64,000 nucleotides of DNA from Vibrio casei (GTDB lineage Bacteria; Pseudomonadota; Gammaproteobacteria; Enterobacterales; Vibrionaceae). Each line of letters begins with the position of its first letter. The first letter of the stretch is position 1. Under the pieces are notes generated by a model, which searched no databases, was not told where the DNA came from, and was given only the letters and a program-made list of their open reading frames with translations. The position numbers and the translations under genes are program-made. The stretch covers positions 434,001 through 498,000 of the forward strand of contig NZ_AP018681.1 of the NCBI RefSeq assembly GCF_002218025.2. The letters are read 5' to 3'. Shown piece after piece: positions 1 through 9,199 of this stretch.

Positions 1-166
1 ATGCCGGGACCGATAACTGGCTTGGTTGCCCATGCTGAAAAGCGTATACCCAAATGGCAATAGCAAGAGGGGCGTAAATAGCGCCTAGCAAGAAAAAAGG
101 TCGAAAGCCAAGGCGCAACAGAGGGGTAATTTTATCTTCGGCACTTTTATCCGTGATATTCATCAT
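1..166 (-). CDS. nnrS: NnrS family heme-copper membrane protein (5' end only)
   Basis: Only the first ~55 codons lie in the window; the gene runs off the left edge. The translated start reads MMNITDKSAEDKITPLLRLG and continues with GFRPFFLLGA, then a hydrophobic stretch. This LxRLGFRPFFLLGA opening is typical of NnrS, a polytopic membrane protein that eases nitric oxide stress in Vibrio and other proteobacteria. ATG codons at 166 and 163 are both possible; an AGGAG ribosome site lies at 177-181. It is divergent from norR, and a sigma-54-like promoter and a NorR-type palindrome lie between the two genes, which supports an NO-related role. Confidence 0.75.
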   Translation of the reverse strand, partial: MMNITDKSAEDKITPLLRLGFRPFFLLGAIYAPLAIAIWVYAFQHGQPSQLSVPA

Positions 167-237
167 TAAAGATAGCTCCTAAAAATGTGGGTGTACTACG
201 GTGTAAACGCAATTATTATGTCATACCTATTATTTAA

Positions 238-253
238 AGCATTAATCATGCCA
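238..253 (-). promoter_or_regulatory. Candidate sigma-54 promoter of nnrS
   Basis: Read on the minus strand the site is TGGCATGATTAATGCT. It keeps the -24 GG and -12 GC dinucleotides at sigma-54 spacing and differs from TGGCAC-N5-TTGCA at two positions. It lies about 70 bp before the nnrS start, and the neighbouring gene encodes a sigma-54 activator. Confidence 0.5.
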
Positions 254-303
254 CTATTTAACTGATTGATTTTTAATGTTAATTTTTATCAGTATAAACA
301 GTT

Positions 304-320
304 GATGTTAAATAAACATC
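304..320. promoter_or_regulatory. NorR-type palindrome in the nnrS-norR intergenic region
   Basis: GATGTTAAATAAACATC is an inverted repeat with core GT-N7-AC, the spacing known for NorR enhancer sites. Two more copies of the GATGT-N7-ACATC pattern stand before hcp (858-874 and 880-896 of the 5-6 kb block, i.e. 5858 and 5880). NsrR sites are also AT-rich palindromes, so NsrR is the alternative owner. Confidence 0.55.
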
Positions 321-399
321 ATTAGGGTAAGATCACAAAGTGACCTTATTATACATGTGATCAATTGTTTTATTTATTATTAACTTACGGGTAACATCT

Positions 400-1965
400 A
401 TGGTTAAAAACACATCAAACCATTCAATGGAACGAGTGTTATTACAAATAGCATTGGACTTAAATGCTCGCACACCAACGACTCAACATTATCAAAAGTT
501 GGTTGATGCTTTGCAGCAGGTGTTACCGTGTGATGCTTGTGTTTTATTGATATTAAACCATCAGCAGCAACTTATCCCTGTTGCGATGAATGGATTATCG
601 AATGAGGTTCTTGGCCGTTCTTTTTTACCAGAGTTGCACCCACGTTTGTCCATAATTTTGGAAAGCCGTCAGCCCGTACGTTTTCCAGAAGATTCAACGC
701 TCCCCGATCCATTTGATGGTTATTTAAGCCATGACCCTCACCATAAAATTGATGTACATGCCTGCATGGGATGTAGCTTATATGTTGAGGATACTTTAGT
801 TGGCGTTTTAACGCTTGATGCTCAAGCCTCAGGAGCCTTTGATGATATTGAAGATTCTACAATCGAAACGTTTGCAAGCTTAGCCGCGGGTATTGTACGT
901 AATATTAGTTTGTTCGAAGCCTTGAATAAGGCGAACTATCAACAAAAATCCATTAATAAATTATTGATCGACGAAGCTCGAATCCGAGGGGGGCAATTGG
1001 TGGGGATTAGCCCTCAAATAAAACAATTATTATTAAATATTAAGATGGTTGCGCAATCCAATTATGCGGTTTTGATTAGTGGTGAAACCGGGACTGGTAA
1101 AGAGCTTGTTGCCCATCGGGTTCATGCTAAAAGTTTACGTTCAGATAAACCGATGATTTATGTTAACTGCGCGGCCTTACCTGAATCGATTGCAGAAAGT
1201 GAATTGTTTGGTCATGTGAAAGGTGCATTTACCGGGGCTCATGCTCATCGAGCGGGTAAGTTTGAGTTGGCCGATGGCGGAACCATCTTTTTAGATGAAA
1301 TTGGGGAATTGCCATTGCTGTTACAAGCAAAGTTATTGCGTGTGATTCAACAAGGTGAAGTACAACGTGTGGGGGCCGATAAAAATAGCTTAATTGATGT
1401 GCGCATTATTGCCGCCACGAACCGGGATTTGGATAAAGAAGTCACCGAAGGGCGTTTTCGCTCAGATCTCTTCCATCGCTTGAATGTATTCCCAATACTG
1501 GTGCCCCCATTACGTGACCGAGAAGGGGATATACCCGTACTGATTGGCCATATTCTCGATACCATTCGTACTCAGTTTCAATTGAAAATATTGCATATTC
1601 ATCCAAAAGCATTACAACAGTTAGAACAGCAGCCTTGGCTCGGTAACGTGCGTGAACTTGAACACACTTTGATGCGTGCGGGGTTAAGGGCCATGCAAGA
1701 ACAGGCGAAAGTGATTGAATGGCATCATTTTCATGCCGATTTATCGATGAATCAGGTTGAATCAACGTTGGCGTCATCCAATCAAGCGGCTTCAACCTTA
1801 CTCCCTATCGAACCCACCCCGATGAGATCGGCGGTTGAAGCGTATCAAAAGCAACTCATTGCCCATGCGTTGCAGCAAAGTGGCGGTGTATGGTCAAAAG
1901 CGGCTGAATTTTTACAAATGGACAGAGGAAATTTATATAAGATGGGTAAGAAGCTCGGGTTGTGA
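400..1965 (+). CDS. norR: NorR-type nitric-oxide-responsive sigma-54 activator
   Basis: A 521-residue enhancer-binding protein. Residues ~20-170 form a GAF-like sensor domain. The central AAA+ domain has Walker A GETGTGKE, the sigma-54 contact loop GAFTGA and Walker B GGTIFLDEIGELP. The last ~50 residues form a Fis-type helix-turn-helix. The length is close to that of E. coli NorR (504). In the family, NO binds a mononuclear iron in the GAF domain and relieves repression of the ATPase. It is divergent from nnrS, with a NorR-type palindrome between them. Similar palindromes plus a -24/-12 promoter precede hcp, so the regulon probably includes hcp-hcr. ATG at 400 follows a weak purine-rich stretch. 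Confidence 0.88.
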   Translation: MVKNTSNHSMERVLLQIALDLNARTPTTQHYQKLVDALQQVLPCDACVLLILNHQQQLIPVAMNGLSNEVLGRSFLPELHPRLSIILESRQPVRFPEDSTLPDPFDGYLSHDPHHKIDVHACMGCSLYVEDTLVGVLTLDAQASGAFDDIEDSTIETFASLAAGIVRNISLFEALNKANYQQKSINKLLIDEARIRGGQLVGISPQIKQLLLNIKMVAQSNYAVLISGETGTGKELVAHRVHAKSLRSDKPMIYVNCAALPESIAESELFGHVKGAFTGAHAHRAGKFELADGGTIFLDEIGELPLLLQAKLLRVIQQGEVQRVGADKNSLIDVRIIAATNRDLDKEVTEGRFRSDLFHRLNVFPILVPPLRDREGDIPVLIGHILDTIRTQFQLKILHIHPKALQQLEQQPWLGNVRELEHTLMRAGLRAMQEQAKVIEWHHFHADLSMNQVESTLASSNQAASTLLPIEPTPMRSAVEAYQKQLIAHALQQSGGVWSKAAEFLQMDRGNLYKMGKKLGL

Positions 1966-2089
1966 GTAGAATCTTGACGTTATTTGGAAGTATAAGAAGT
2001 CATTTGGAAATATAAAAAAGCATTAAATATATTGATATTTAGTGTTTGAAGCCCCACTCTATAGGAAAATCTACTTCGGAAAGCTTGAT

Positions 2090-2611
2090 GTGAGTACCAT
2101 TCGGTTCATTTTATTGTTTTTTTGTGTCATTGGCGCGACTCATGCCAAGGCCGATCACATCCCGGATTTACATCAAGCCCGTTTATCACCCGTTTTAGTC
2201 TCTCTTTCTCAAAATATCACCTCGACATGCCAAATAACCGCTTTGGATGTTTCGGCAGTACCATGTTTGTCTAACACGGCGTCTACCGATTCATTAAACC
2301 AGCATTCATTGAATCCGCATTCATCAAAACTGGCGTCGTCAACTGATTTCAGCAATGACATATACGTCAATAGTTTTAATCTTAGATTTGCACATGGTAG
2401 TTTTAATCATGATGAATTAACGCCAGACTATGTGGAAATCTTTGAATTTTCGGTTGTTTCTTTTTCTTCAACCGCTTGGCACTATACTGAACGTTTCACG
2501 CCTCAGCATGATTGGATGATACTAACTAAATCTAAATCACCCCGGATTTCTTCTTGGAAAGACAGTAACTTACAATATATTCCTCAGCAATATCCCCATC
2601 TATTTGCCTAA
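2090..2611 (+). CDS. vemP: VemP-like export-monitoring arrest peptide upstream of secDF
   Basis: A 173-residue secretory protein starting at GTG 2090 (SD GGAAAG, 8 nt upstream); an earlier GTG at 2042 lacks an SD. The N-terminus MSTIRFILLFFCVIGATHAKA is a signal peptide. The middle is low-complexity and not conserved. The C-terminus contains RISSWKDSNLQY at ~152-163, about ten residues from the stop. As I recall, the Vibrio alginolyticus VemP arrest segment has the related string RISGWKESNAMY near its C-terminus. VemP stalls the ribosome when export or SecDF activity is low and so raises translation of the downstream secDF2. Position directly before secD-secF supports this. It is assigned on signal peptide, C-terminal motif and synteny; arrest itself is inferred. 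Confidence 0.75.
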   Translation: MSTIRFILLFFCVIGATHAKADHIPDLHQARLSPVLVSLSQNITSTCQITALDVSAVPCLSNTASTDSLNQHSLNPHSSKLASSTDFSNDIYVNSFNLRFAHGSFNHDELTPDYVEIFEFSVVSFSSTAWHYTERFTPQHDWMILTKSKSPRISSWKDSNLQYIPQQYPHLFA

Positions 2612-2831
2612 CTTGCTCTGAGCCTTTGGGTCATCTTTAGCCCTTAGATTCAAGCTTAGATCGTTATTATTTGGCTATTTTCGCGAATTTATATTATGCG
2701 TTAGCTTTATTTTTCGACCCTTTTAGTGCGGTTTTATTCAATGATTCTGAGTGGCTACATCGACCTAGCTTGGAACTAAGAAGAAATCGATACTTATTCA
2801 TCAACGTACTATCAATCAATGGGCGTTGAAG

Positions 2832-2844
2832 ACCTATTTTAGGT
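2832..2844 (+). promoter_or_regulatory. Small hairpin covering the secD ribosome-binding site
   Basis: ACCTA-TTT-TAGGT folds into a 5-bp stem whose right arm includes AGGT, the only SD-like sequence before the secD ATG at 2852. Sequestering this site would fit VemP-type control, in which ribosome stalling upstream remodels the mRNA. The stem is short, so other pairings in the 240-nt vemP-secD gap may matter more. Confidence 0.35.
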
Positions 2845-2851
2845 AAATAAG

Positions 2852-4705
2852 ATGAATGTACATAAACCTCGCGCCTCCTCGAAGCGCACCTTAAACCAAT
2901 ATTCTTTTTGGCAATATGCGGTGCTTATTGTCACTCTTTCGATCATGTTATTAAGCGCCTTACCTTCTTGGTTTGGTGAATCACCAGCCTTGCAAATTAA
3001 CCAAGGTAGTGAGGCTCGATCCGATAAATTGACTCATGTTCAATTTGAACCCTTGAAGTTACAGCAGGCCCTTATCAAACAAGGAATAGAGTTAAAAGAA
3101 ATCAAGCAAGATAACACCACCACTTGGGTCATATTATCGAATTCAGAACAGATGCCATTAGCTAAGAACGCCTTGCTTGATATGGTTGGTAAACAAGGTG
3201 AAAACAGTGATATTCAAGTGGCTTTAGCTTCGGTTGCTAACGCGCCTAGATGGCTAACTCACCTTGGATTGAAGCCGATATCATTAGGGTTAGATCTCCG
3301 TGGTGGTGTGCAATTTTTGCTCGATGTTGATATGGCTTCTGTGTATCAAAATCAAACCGATGAAGTTCAAAAAGGAATCAACCATTTTCTGATTGATAAT
3401 AAATTTCGTAGAGCACAATTTACCGATCTATCGGCTGAAGGCTTTAGCGTCACACTCGCCAATGCGAAGCAAGCATCCCAGTTACGTGATTTTGTTCATG
3501 AGCAGTACGCCAATTGGAAAGTCGTTAACAAGGATAATCGCCTTACCTTAAGCCGCTTGGAAGCGGAAAGTGTGGCATTACGCAATATGACGGTGCAACA
3601 AAACTTGCAGATTATGCGCAGTCGAATTGAAGAGCTAGGCATTACTGAAGCGTCAGTACAGCGGCAAGGTGATCAACGTATTCGTATTGAATTGCCCGGT
3701 GTTCAAGATCCGGCTCAAGCGAAAAATGTCATTGGGGCAACCGCGAGTTTGGCGTTTTATGAAGTGGTTAATAATGGAGGAAAAACGCTCCCGGATCAAA
3801 ATGGCAATCTAATTCATGTTAACCAATCACCAGTATTAACGGGTGAACATATTGTTGATGCTCGTGCCAATTTTGGTGAAATGGGCATGCCTGAAGTGAA
3901 CATTAGTTTGGATAGCCAAGGTGGGAAAATGATGGCCGATTTTTCCGGTCGTCATATTGGCAAGCCAATGGCAACCGCGTACAGCGAATATTCACGTAAC
4001 GAAAAAGGAGAGGTGGTACAAACCAATAAGATCATTAGTGTTGCGACTATTCAATCGGCTCTTGGCTCTAAATTCCGCATTACCGGAGCTGGCTCAATGC
4101 AAGATGCGCAAAGTTTAGCATTACTGCTACGGGCTGGGTCATTAACGGCGCCTGTTACCATCGTGGAAGAACGCACGATTGGTCCAACACTTGGGGCTGA
4201 AAATATTACCAACGGCTTTTCTGCCTTAGCTTTAGGCTTAGGATTGACCTTGCTATTTATGGCGGTTTGGTATCGTCGATTAGGCTGGGTTGCGAACGTT
4301 GCTTTGTTAGCCAATATGGTGATGTTATTTGGCCTTCTGGCCTTGATTCCAGGAGCGGTATTGACTCTACCAGGCATTGCAGGGTTGGTGCTTACCGTCG
4401 GCATGGCGGTGGATACGAACGTGCTCATCTTTGAGCGGATTCGTGACAAGTTAAAAGATGGCAATAGTGTAGCGATGTCGATAAATAATGGATTTAGCAG
4501 CGCAACCAGCACCATATTAGATGCCAATTTTACCACCATGATCACTGCGATCGTGTTGTACACCATTGGTAATGGGCCCATACAAGGCTTCGCTTTAACA
4601 CTAGGTTTGGGGCTGCTGACCAGTATGTTTACCGGTATTTTCGCCTCTCGCGCAATGATCAATTGGTTTTGGGGTAAAGACACCCGCCGTAATGTGAGTA
4701 TTTAA
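2852..4705 (+). CDS. secD: Protein translocase subunit SecD (second, VemP-linked copy)
   Basis: 617 residues, normal for SecD. One N-terminal membrane segment (~22-42) is followed by a large periplasmic domain containing LGLDLRGGVQFLLDVD and the second P1 half with RSRIEELGITEASVQRQGD. A six-segment RND-like membrane core has the GMAVDTNVLIFERI motif in TM4, including the conserved Asp that takes part in ion coupling. SecD with SecF uses the ion gradient to pull substrates out of SecYEG. secF starts 3 bp after this stop, and no yajC is present. Vibrios carry two SecDF sets, and the arrest-peptide context suggests that this is the inducible second set (secD2). Confidence 0.93.
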   Translation: MNVHKPRASSKRTLNQYSFWQYAVLIVTLSIMLLSALPSWFGESPALQINQGSEARSDKLTHVQFEPLKLQQALIKQGIELKEIKQDNTTTWVILSNSEQMPLAKNALLDMVGKQGENSDIQVALASVANAPRWLTHLGLKPISLGLDLRGGVQFLLDVDMASVYQNQTDEVQKGINHFLIDNKFRRAQFTDLSAEGFSVTLANAKQASQLRDFVHEQYANWKVVNKDNRLTLSRLEAESVALRNMTVQQNLQIMRSRIEELGITEASVQRQGDQRIRIELPGVQDPAQAKNVIGATASLAFYEVVNNGGKTLPDQNGNLIHVNQSPVLTGEHIVDARANFGEMGMPEVNISLDSQGGKMMADFSGRHIGKPMATAYSEYSRNEKGEVVQTNKIISVATIQSALGSKFRITGAGSMQDAQSLALLLRAGSLTAPVTIVEERTIGPTLGAENITNGFSALALGLGLTLLFMAVWYRRLGWVANVALLANMVMLFGLLALIPGAVLTLPGIAGLVLTVGMAVDTNVLIFERIRDKLKDGNSVAMSINNGFSSATSTILDANFTTMITAIVLYTIGNGPIQGFALTLGLGLLTSMFTGIFASRAMINWFWGKDTRRNVSI

Positions 4706-4707
4706 TC

Positions 4708-5616
4708 ATGAGTAAATTAATAAATATGCAAAATGCGAGTAAATGGCGTTATGGCACAAGTGTGATCTCGATTTTATTAATGTGCGTCGCTTTGTTTTTT
4801 ATTACGACGAAAGGTTTTAATTGGGGGTTAGATTTTACCGGTGGTGTGGTGAGTGAGATTCAGGTTAGCCCCAAAATCACCAGTAGTGAGCTTAGCCCAT
4901 TATTAGAAGGGGGGTTAGGGCAAAAAGTCAGTGTCGTGGCAGGTGAAGGGCAGGGACGTTGGATCATACGCTACAGCATGCCAGAAAATGCACAGGAAAA
5001 TACGTCATCGATTGAAACACTATTACTACCACTGCACGGCGAAACACAAGTGTTGAACACGAGCATTGTTGGGCCACAAGTCGGCCAAGATTTAGCGAAT
5101 CAAGGTGGCTTGGCTTTACTTGTCTGTCTATTGTGTATCATGGCTTATTTAAGCATTCGATTTGAATGGCGGTTGGCTTTAGGTTCGCTGGTGGCATTAC
5201 TGCATGATGTGGTCTTTGTGCTCGGTTTCTTTGCATTAAGCCAGATGGAGTTTAATTTAACCGTATTAGCCGCCATTTTGGCTATTCTAGGGTATTCGCT
5301 CAATGACTCGATCATCATTGCCGACCGTATTCGTGAATTGCTGCGTATAAAACCTAATGTGGCCACCGCTGATATAAATAACCAAGCCATCGCGGCGACG
5401 TTTATTCGTACAATGATCACCTCAGGTACGACTTTATTGACTGTTTCCGCCTTATGGTTATTAGGTGGGGCGCCGCTAGAAGGCTTTTCTATTGCCATGT
5501 TTATCGGCATTGTAACGGGGACATGGTCGTCCATTGCTGTTGGCACCTCTTTACCCGAATTGCTGGGATTAAAACCCGAGCATTATCAAGTCGTCACAAT
5601 ATCCGATACGCCATAA
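4708..5616 (+). CDS. secF: Protein translocase subunit SecF (second copy)
   Basis: 302 residues, matching the SecF family. It has a first membrane segment (~17-35), then GLDFTGGVVSEIQV at the start of the small periplasmic domain. A five-segment core carries AAILAILGYSLNDSIIIADRIRE, the SecF counterpart of the SecD TM4 motif. It pairs with SecD from the same transcript (3-bp gap) to form the SecDF export motor. A terminator-like hairpin lies 200 bp downstream. Expression should follow secD under control of the upstream arrest peptide. Confidence 0.93.
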   Translation: MSKLINMQNASKWRYGTSVISILLMCVALFFITTKGFNWGLDFTGGVVSEIQVSPKITSSELSPLLEGGLGQKVSVVAGEGQGRWIIRYSMPENAQENTSSIETLLLPLHGETQVLNTSIVGPQVGQDLANQGGLALLVCLLCIMAYLSIRFEWRLALGSLVALLHDVVFVLGFFALSQMEFNLTVLAAILAILGYSLNDSIIIADRIRELLRIKPNVATADINNQAIAATFIRTMITSGTTLLTVSALWLLGGAPLEGFSIAMFIGIVTGTWSSIAVGTSLPELLGLKPEHYQVVTISDTP

Positions 5617-5816
5617 ATAGCTTATACCAATCACATGAATTAATGAGTCAGACAATGCTCACCGGTACAGTAGGAGTGGATGGTGCCACTGATGCATTCT
5701 AGCAACGAATGTCACCGAATGAGCATATCAAGGTGGTTATTGAACCTTGGTATAATGGCTTGTTGGAACGAGTGTGAAATCCGTCAAGTAGTAGAATCAA
5801 GAAGTAGCAGAATCAT

Positions 5817-5848
5817 CACCCCATGAGGTTCGCTGAATGGGGTTTTTT
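5817..5848 (+). terminator. Rho-independent terminator after secF
   Basis: A CCCCAT / ATGGGG stem with a 12-nt loop is followed by six T residues at 5843-5848. It closes the vemP-secDF unit and lies just before the hcp regulatory sites. The rest of 5617-5816 holds no credible gene. Confidence 0.7.
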
Positions 5849-5857
5849 AATATTAAC

Positions 5858-5896
5858 GATGTTTTTTTAACATCTCACCGATGTGTTAAAAACATC
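5858..5896. promoter_or_regulatory. Two NorR-type palindromes upstream of hcp
   Basis: GATGTTTTTTTAACATC at 5858-5874 and GATGTGTTAAAAACATC at 5880-5896 both fit GATGT-N7-ACATC, containing the GT-N7-AC core of NorR enhancers. Their centres are 22 bp apart, so both lie on one face of the helix, and they end ~50 bp upstream of a -24/-12 promoter. The same pattern occurs in the nnrS-norR gap. Confidence 0.6.
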
Positions 5897-5948
5897 ATTT
5901 TTGTTGTTAATGATAAGTTAAGTCGTTGTTTTGTAGCTATTTAAATAT

Positions 5949-5964
5949 TGGCACGCTACATGCA
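5949..5964 (+). promoter_or_regulatory. Sigma-54 promoter of hcp
   Basis: TGGCACGCTACATGCA matches the sigma-54 consensus TGGCAC-N5-TTGCA at all but one specified position, with -24 GG at 5950-5951 and -12 GC at 5962-5963. Transcription would start near 5975, leaving a ~60-nt leader before the hcp ATG. Confidence 0.75.
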
Positions 5965-6036
5965 ATACAGTGATTAAGTTTTTATTGGTCGTAAGTTTCT
6001 CGGCCTTATTTTTATTTATCACTGGAGCTTCAAACT

Positions 6037-7707
6037 ATGTTCTGTATTCAATGTGAGCAAACTATCCGTACCCCTGTTGCCAGCGGTTGTTCTTATTCTC
6101 AAGGTATGTGTGGTAAAACAAGTGACGTGTCGGATCTGCAAGATATCCTTGTTTATACATTGCAAGGTGCCACTTTTTGGGCTGAACTTGGTCGTGAATA
6201 CGGCATCATCGATTCTGAAATTGATGAGTGGGCACCCAAAGCATTCTTTTCAACGCTTACCAATGTGAACTTTGATGAAGAACGCATCATTGAATTTTCA
6301 AACCAAGCTTACCAATTCAAAATGCGCTTAGAAGAAAAAGTACGCGCGGCGGCCACACTGGCAGACAAAGCGTTACCAGAGCTTTCTCCTGCTGCTATTT
6401 TTGAGCTTCCAACCGACCGTGAATCTCTCCTTAAATTTGCACCATTAGCCGCGGTTAACCGTGGTCATGAAACGGTAGATCCTGATGTGATGGGCTTACG
6501 CCTGCTTTGCCTTTATGGCTTAAAAGGGGCGGCAGCTTATATGGAACATGCTCGAATTCTTGAGCAAACCAGTGTCGAAATTTTTAGCGAATATCATCAA
6601 ATTATGGCGTGGTTGGGTACGGAGCCACAAGATCTTGCGGCGTTGCTTGAGTGTTCTATGCAAATTGGTTTGATGAACTATAAGATCATGGAAATTCTTG
6701 ATCGTGGTGAAACACTAACTTATGGACACCCAGCGCCCACTCAAGTGAATGTAAAAACCAAGAGTGGCAAATGTATTCTAGTTTCTGGCCACGACTTACA
6801 TGACCTTGAGAAAATCTTGCAACAAACTGAAGGTAAAGGCATCAATGTTTATACCAACGGTGAAATGTTGCCTGCACACGGCTACCCAGAGCTCAACAAA
6901 TATCCACACCTGGCGGGTAACTACGGTAGCGCTTGGCAGAACCAACAAAAAGAATTTGCTAACTTCCCTGGTGCCATTGTGATGACGTCAAACTGCTTAA
7001 TTAACCCAGAAGTGGGTCAATACGCTGATCGTCTATTTACGCGTAGCATCGTAGGTTGGCCGGGTGTGGCTCATCTTGAAGGCGATGATTTCTCATCGGT
7101 TATTGATTGTGCATTAGCCCACGAAGGTTTCAAGCATGATGAGATTGAACAAATGATCACGGTTGGATTTGGTCGTAATGCCTTGATGGAAGCCGCTCCG
7201 GCAGTTATCGATCAAATCAAACAAGGCAACATCAGCCACTTCTTCCTAGTGGGTGGTTGTGACGGGGACAAAGTGGAGCGTAACTACTTCAATGAATTCA
7301 CCAAACAAACCCCTGATGACAGCGTTATTTTGACGTTGGCGTGTGGGAAATTCCGCTTCAATAAAGAGCAACACGGTGAAATCAATGGCATTCCACGCCT
7401 ATTGGATGTGGGCCAATGTAACGATTCATACTCGGCGATTCAACTTGCTCTTGCCCTTGCCAAGGAGTTTGATTGTGGTGTGAATGATTTACCCCTAACG
7501 CTGGTTCTTTCTTGGTTTGAACAAAAAGCGATTGTGGTACTTCTTACGCTGCTTGCGTTAGGCATCAAAGGGATTTACACCGGCCCAACCAAACCTGCGT
7601 TCCTAACCGATAACCTAATGGCAGTGATGCAAGAGAAATTCGATCTTCGTTCAATCTCAACGGTTGAAGAAGATATGAAGGCTATCTTAGGCGAGAAAGT
7701 CGCTTAA
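6037..7707 (+). CDS. hcp: Hydroxylamine reductase / hybrid cluster protein
   Basis: 556 residues. The N-terminus [13 protein letters not shown] with [11 protein letters not shown] supplies the four Cys of the class I Hcp [2Fe-2S] cluster. Later Cys and acid residues (for example [48 protein letters not shown]) are the ligands of the hybrid 4Fe-2S-2O cluster. Hcp is a cytoplasmic high-affinity NO reductase in enterobacteria and can reduce hydroxylamine. It is followed by its reductase hcr. A strong sigma-54 promoter and two NorR-type palindromes lie upstream, unlike the E. coli hcp promoter, which depends mainly on FNR, NarL and NsrR. Confidence 0.96.
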   Translation: MFCIQCEQTIRTPVASGCSYSQGMCGKTSDVSDLQDILVYTLQGATFWAELGREYGIIDSEIDEWAPKAFFSTLTNVNFDEERIIEFSNQAYQFKMRLEEKVRAAATLADKALPELSPAAIFELPTDRESLLKFAPLAAVNRGHETVDPDVMGLRLLCLYGLKGAAAYMEHARILEQTSVEIFSEYHQIMAWLGTEPQDLAALLECSMQIGLMNYKIMEILDRGETLTYGHPAPTQVNVKTKSGKCILVSGHDLHDLEKILQQTEGKGINVYTNGEMLPAHGYPELNKYPHLAGNYGSAWQNQQKEFANFPGAIVMTSNCLINPEVGQYADRLFTRSIVGWPGVAHLEGDDFSSVIDCALAHEGFKHDEIEQMITVGFGRNALMEAAPAVIDQIKQGNISHFFLVGGCDGDKVERNYFNEFTKQTPDDSVILTLACGKFRFNKEQHGEINGIPRLLDVGQCNDSYSAIQLALALAKEFDCGVNDLPLTLVLSWFEQKAIVVLLTLLALGIKGIYTGPTKPAFLTDNLMAVMQEKFDLRSISTVEEDMKAILGEKVA

Positions 7708-7715
7708 TTATAACC

Positions 7716-7773
7716 GTCGTATTTGAAGCTACAACATCAACTACTTAGGTTATCTATCTGTCGTATTTGAAGC
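7716..7773. repeat. Direct repeat GTCGTATTTGAAGC in the hcp-hcr gap
   Basis: Two identical 14-bp copies lie at 7716-7729 and 7760-7773, 44 bp apart, right after the hcp stop. The related strings TTTGAAGCTGCAG (9568) and ACTTGAAGCTGCC (~16,750) occur in other intergenic gaps, which suggests a scattered intergenic repeat. Function unknown. Confidence 0.5.
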
Positions 7774-7830
7774 GGCATCTCCGTTTGATTGCCGCTTTAA
7801 ATGGTTGGATAGCCATCACCAAATATCGCC

Positions 7831-7862
7831 ATCCCGGAAATGAGGCACTAATTATCCGGGAT
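7831..7862. other. Perfect stem-loop between hcp and hcr
   Basis: ATCCCGGA and TCCGGGAT form an 8-bp perfect stem with a 16-nt loop, without a following T tract. It may be an mRNA processing or stability element in the hcp-hcr transcript rather than a terminator. Confidence 0.45.
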
Positions 7863-7949
7863 CTCGCTTTAATCCATATCATTATCGTGATTATAAACCC
7901 GTTTCAGATTGGCTTTTTATGTCTAGAAACGAGCAACGAGAGAAATAAT

Positions 7950-9032
7950 ATGAATCACTTCCAATGGCCTACCAATGGCCCTGTTACTTTAGTCTGCCAA
8001 CGTAAATGGGCTGAAACATCAAACAGTGTAAGCTTTACTCTCGCACCTGAATCTTTTGAAGAGCAAGGTGTGGTGTTTGATTTTATTCCCGGTCAATTTA
8101 TTACTTTAGGGATCGAAATCGACGGCAAAATGGAATATCGCGCTTATTCATTAAGCTCAATGCCAAATCAAACTGAATTACAACTAACCATCAAGCGGGT
8201 TGCGGGTGGTAAAGTGTCAAACTATATCGTTGATAGCCTACAAGAAGGGCAAGCGGTATCGGTTTTAAAGCCAGCAGGTCAATTTCACCTTGCTCAAGCT
8301 CATGGCGATCGCATTGTTTTACTTAGCGCCGGTTGTGGTATTACCCCTGTTATGTCAATGGCCAAAACACTATTGGCCGATGACAATGACCCAACCGATA
8401 TTCATTTCATTCATGCGGCAACAGAAATAGATCAAGTCATTTATCACCAAGAACTATTATCGATGGCTGAGCAGCATCAACGTTTTTACCTTCACATTAT
8501 GCTTGAAGATGCCAAAGGAAGTGATTATTTAGAAGGGCGTTTAACCCAAGCTGCAATAAAACAATATTGCTCGGATATTGCTGATCGCAGCGCATTCTTA
8601 TGTGGCCCAGTCGGTTTTATGGGCGCCATGAAAGAAAACCTACAGGCGTTAGGTATGAATATGGATTATTTCTACCAAGAAAGTTTCACGCCAGCAGAAT
8701 CGACTCAACCAGACGTTGATCTTGCTTCTGGTGATCAATCCAAAGGAGATAAAGCAAAAGCGTTATCTAATGCAACGGTATTTGTACCCACTTTTGGCGC
8801 ACACGCAGAAGCGAAAATTGGCAGTACGTTAATTGATGCATTAGAAGCCGCAAAAGTGCCGGTGATCGCCGCCTGTCGTAGTGGTATTTGTGGTTCTTGT
8901 AAGTGTAAAGTTACCAAAGGAAAATTTACGCGTACCAGCACAGAAACCTTAACCGCCGATGAAATTGAGCAAGGATTTGTACTGGCGTGTTCTTGTCACA
9001 TTGAATCTGACTTAGAAGTTGCGTTGAATTAG
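7950..9032 (+). CDS. hcr: NADH oxidoreductase Hcr (Hcp reductase)
   Basis: 360 residues from ATG 7950, preceded by a weak GAGAGA site. The same frame is open for another 61 codons upstream, but that part overlaps a hairpin and has no family likeness. The order is an FAD-binding ferredoxin reductase domain (RAYSLSSMP), an NAD-binding domain (LLSAGCGITPVMSM and FLCGPVGFM), and a C-terminal plant-type [2Fe-2S] domain with ACRSGICGSCKCKV and a later Cys in VLACSCH. It passes electrons from NADH to Hcp. It follows hcp by 242 bp and is probably cotranscribed. Confidence 0.93.
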   Translation: MNHFQWPTNGPVTLVCQRKWAETSNSVSFTLAPESFEEQGVVFDFIPGQFITLGIEIDGKMEYRAYSLSSMPNQTELQLTIKRVAGGKVSNYIVDSLQEGQAVSVLKPAGQFHLAQAHGDRIVLLSAGCGITPVMSMAKTLLADDNDPTDIHFIHAATEIDQVIYHQELLSMAEQHQRFYLHIMLEDAKGSDYLEGRLTQAAIKQYCSDIADRSAFLCGPVGFMGAMKENLQALGMNMDYFYQESFTPAESTQPDVDLASGDQSKGDKAKALSNATVFVPTFGAHAEAKIGSTLIDALEAAKVPVIAACRSGICGSCKCKVTKGKFTRTSTETLTADEIEQGFVLACSCHIESDLEVALN

Positions 9033-9199
9033 CCGTTGTTACTAAGTCGTTCGTTATTAATCCTTTTATCATCTACTCATTAAAAAATAGTACTTTATTG
9101 CCTATGTGAGAGTATTTCTTTAGTGAGAAAGCTCTGCAGGTTGTGAAAAATACGCGTATACTCGCGCCAAATTATTGCTCACTTTCAATTGGGACTTCA

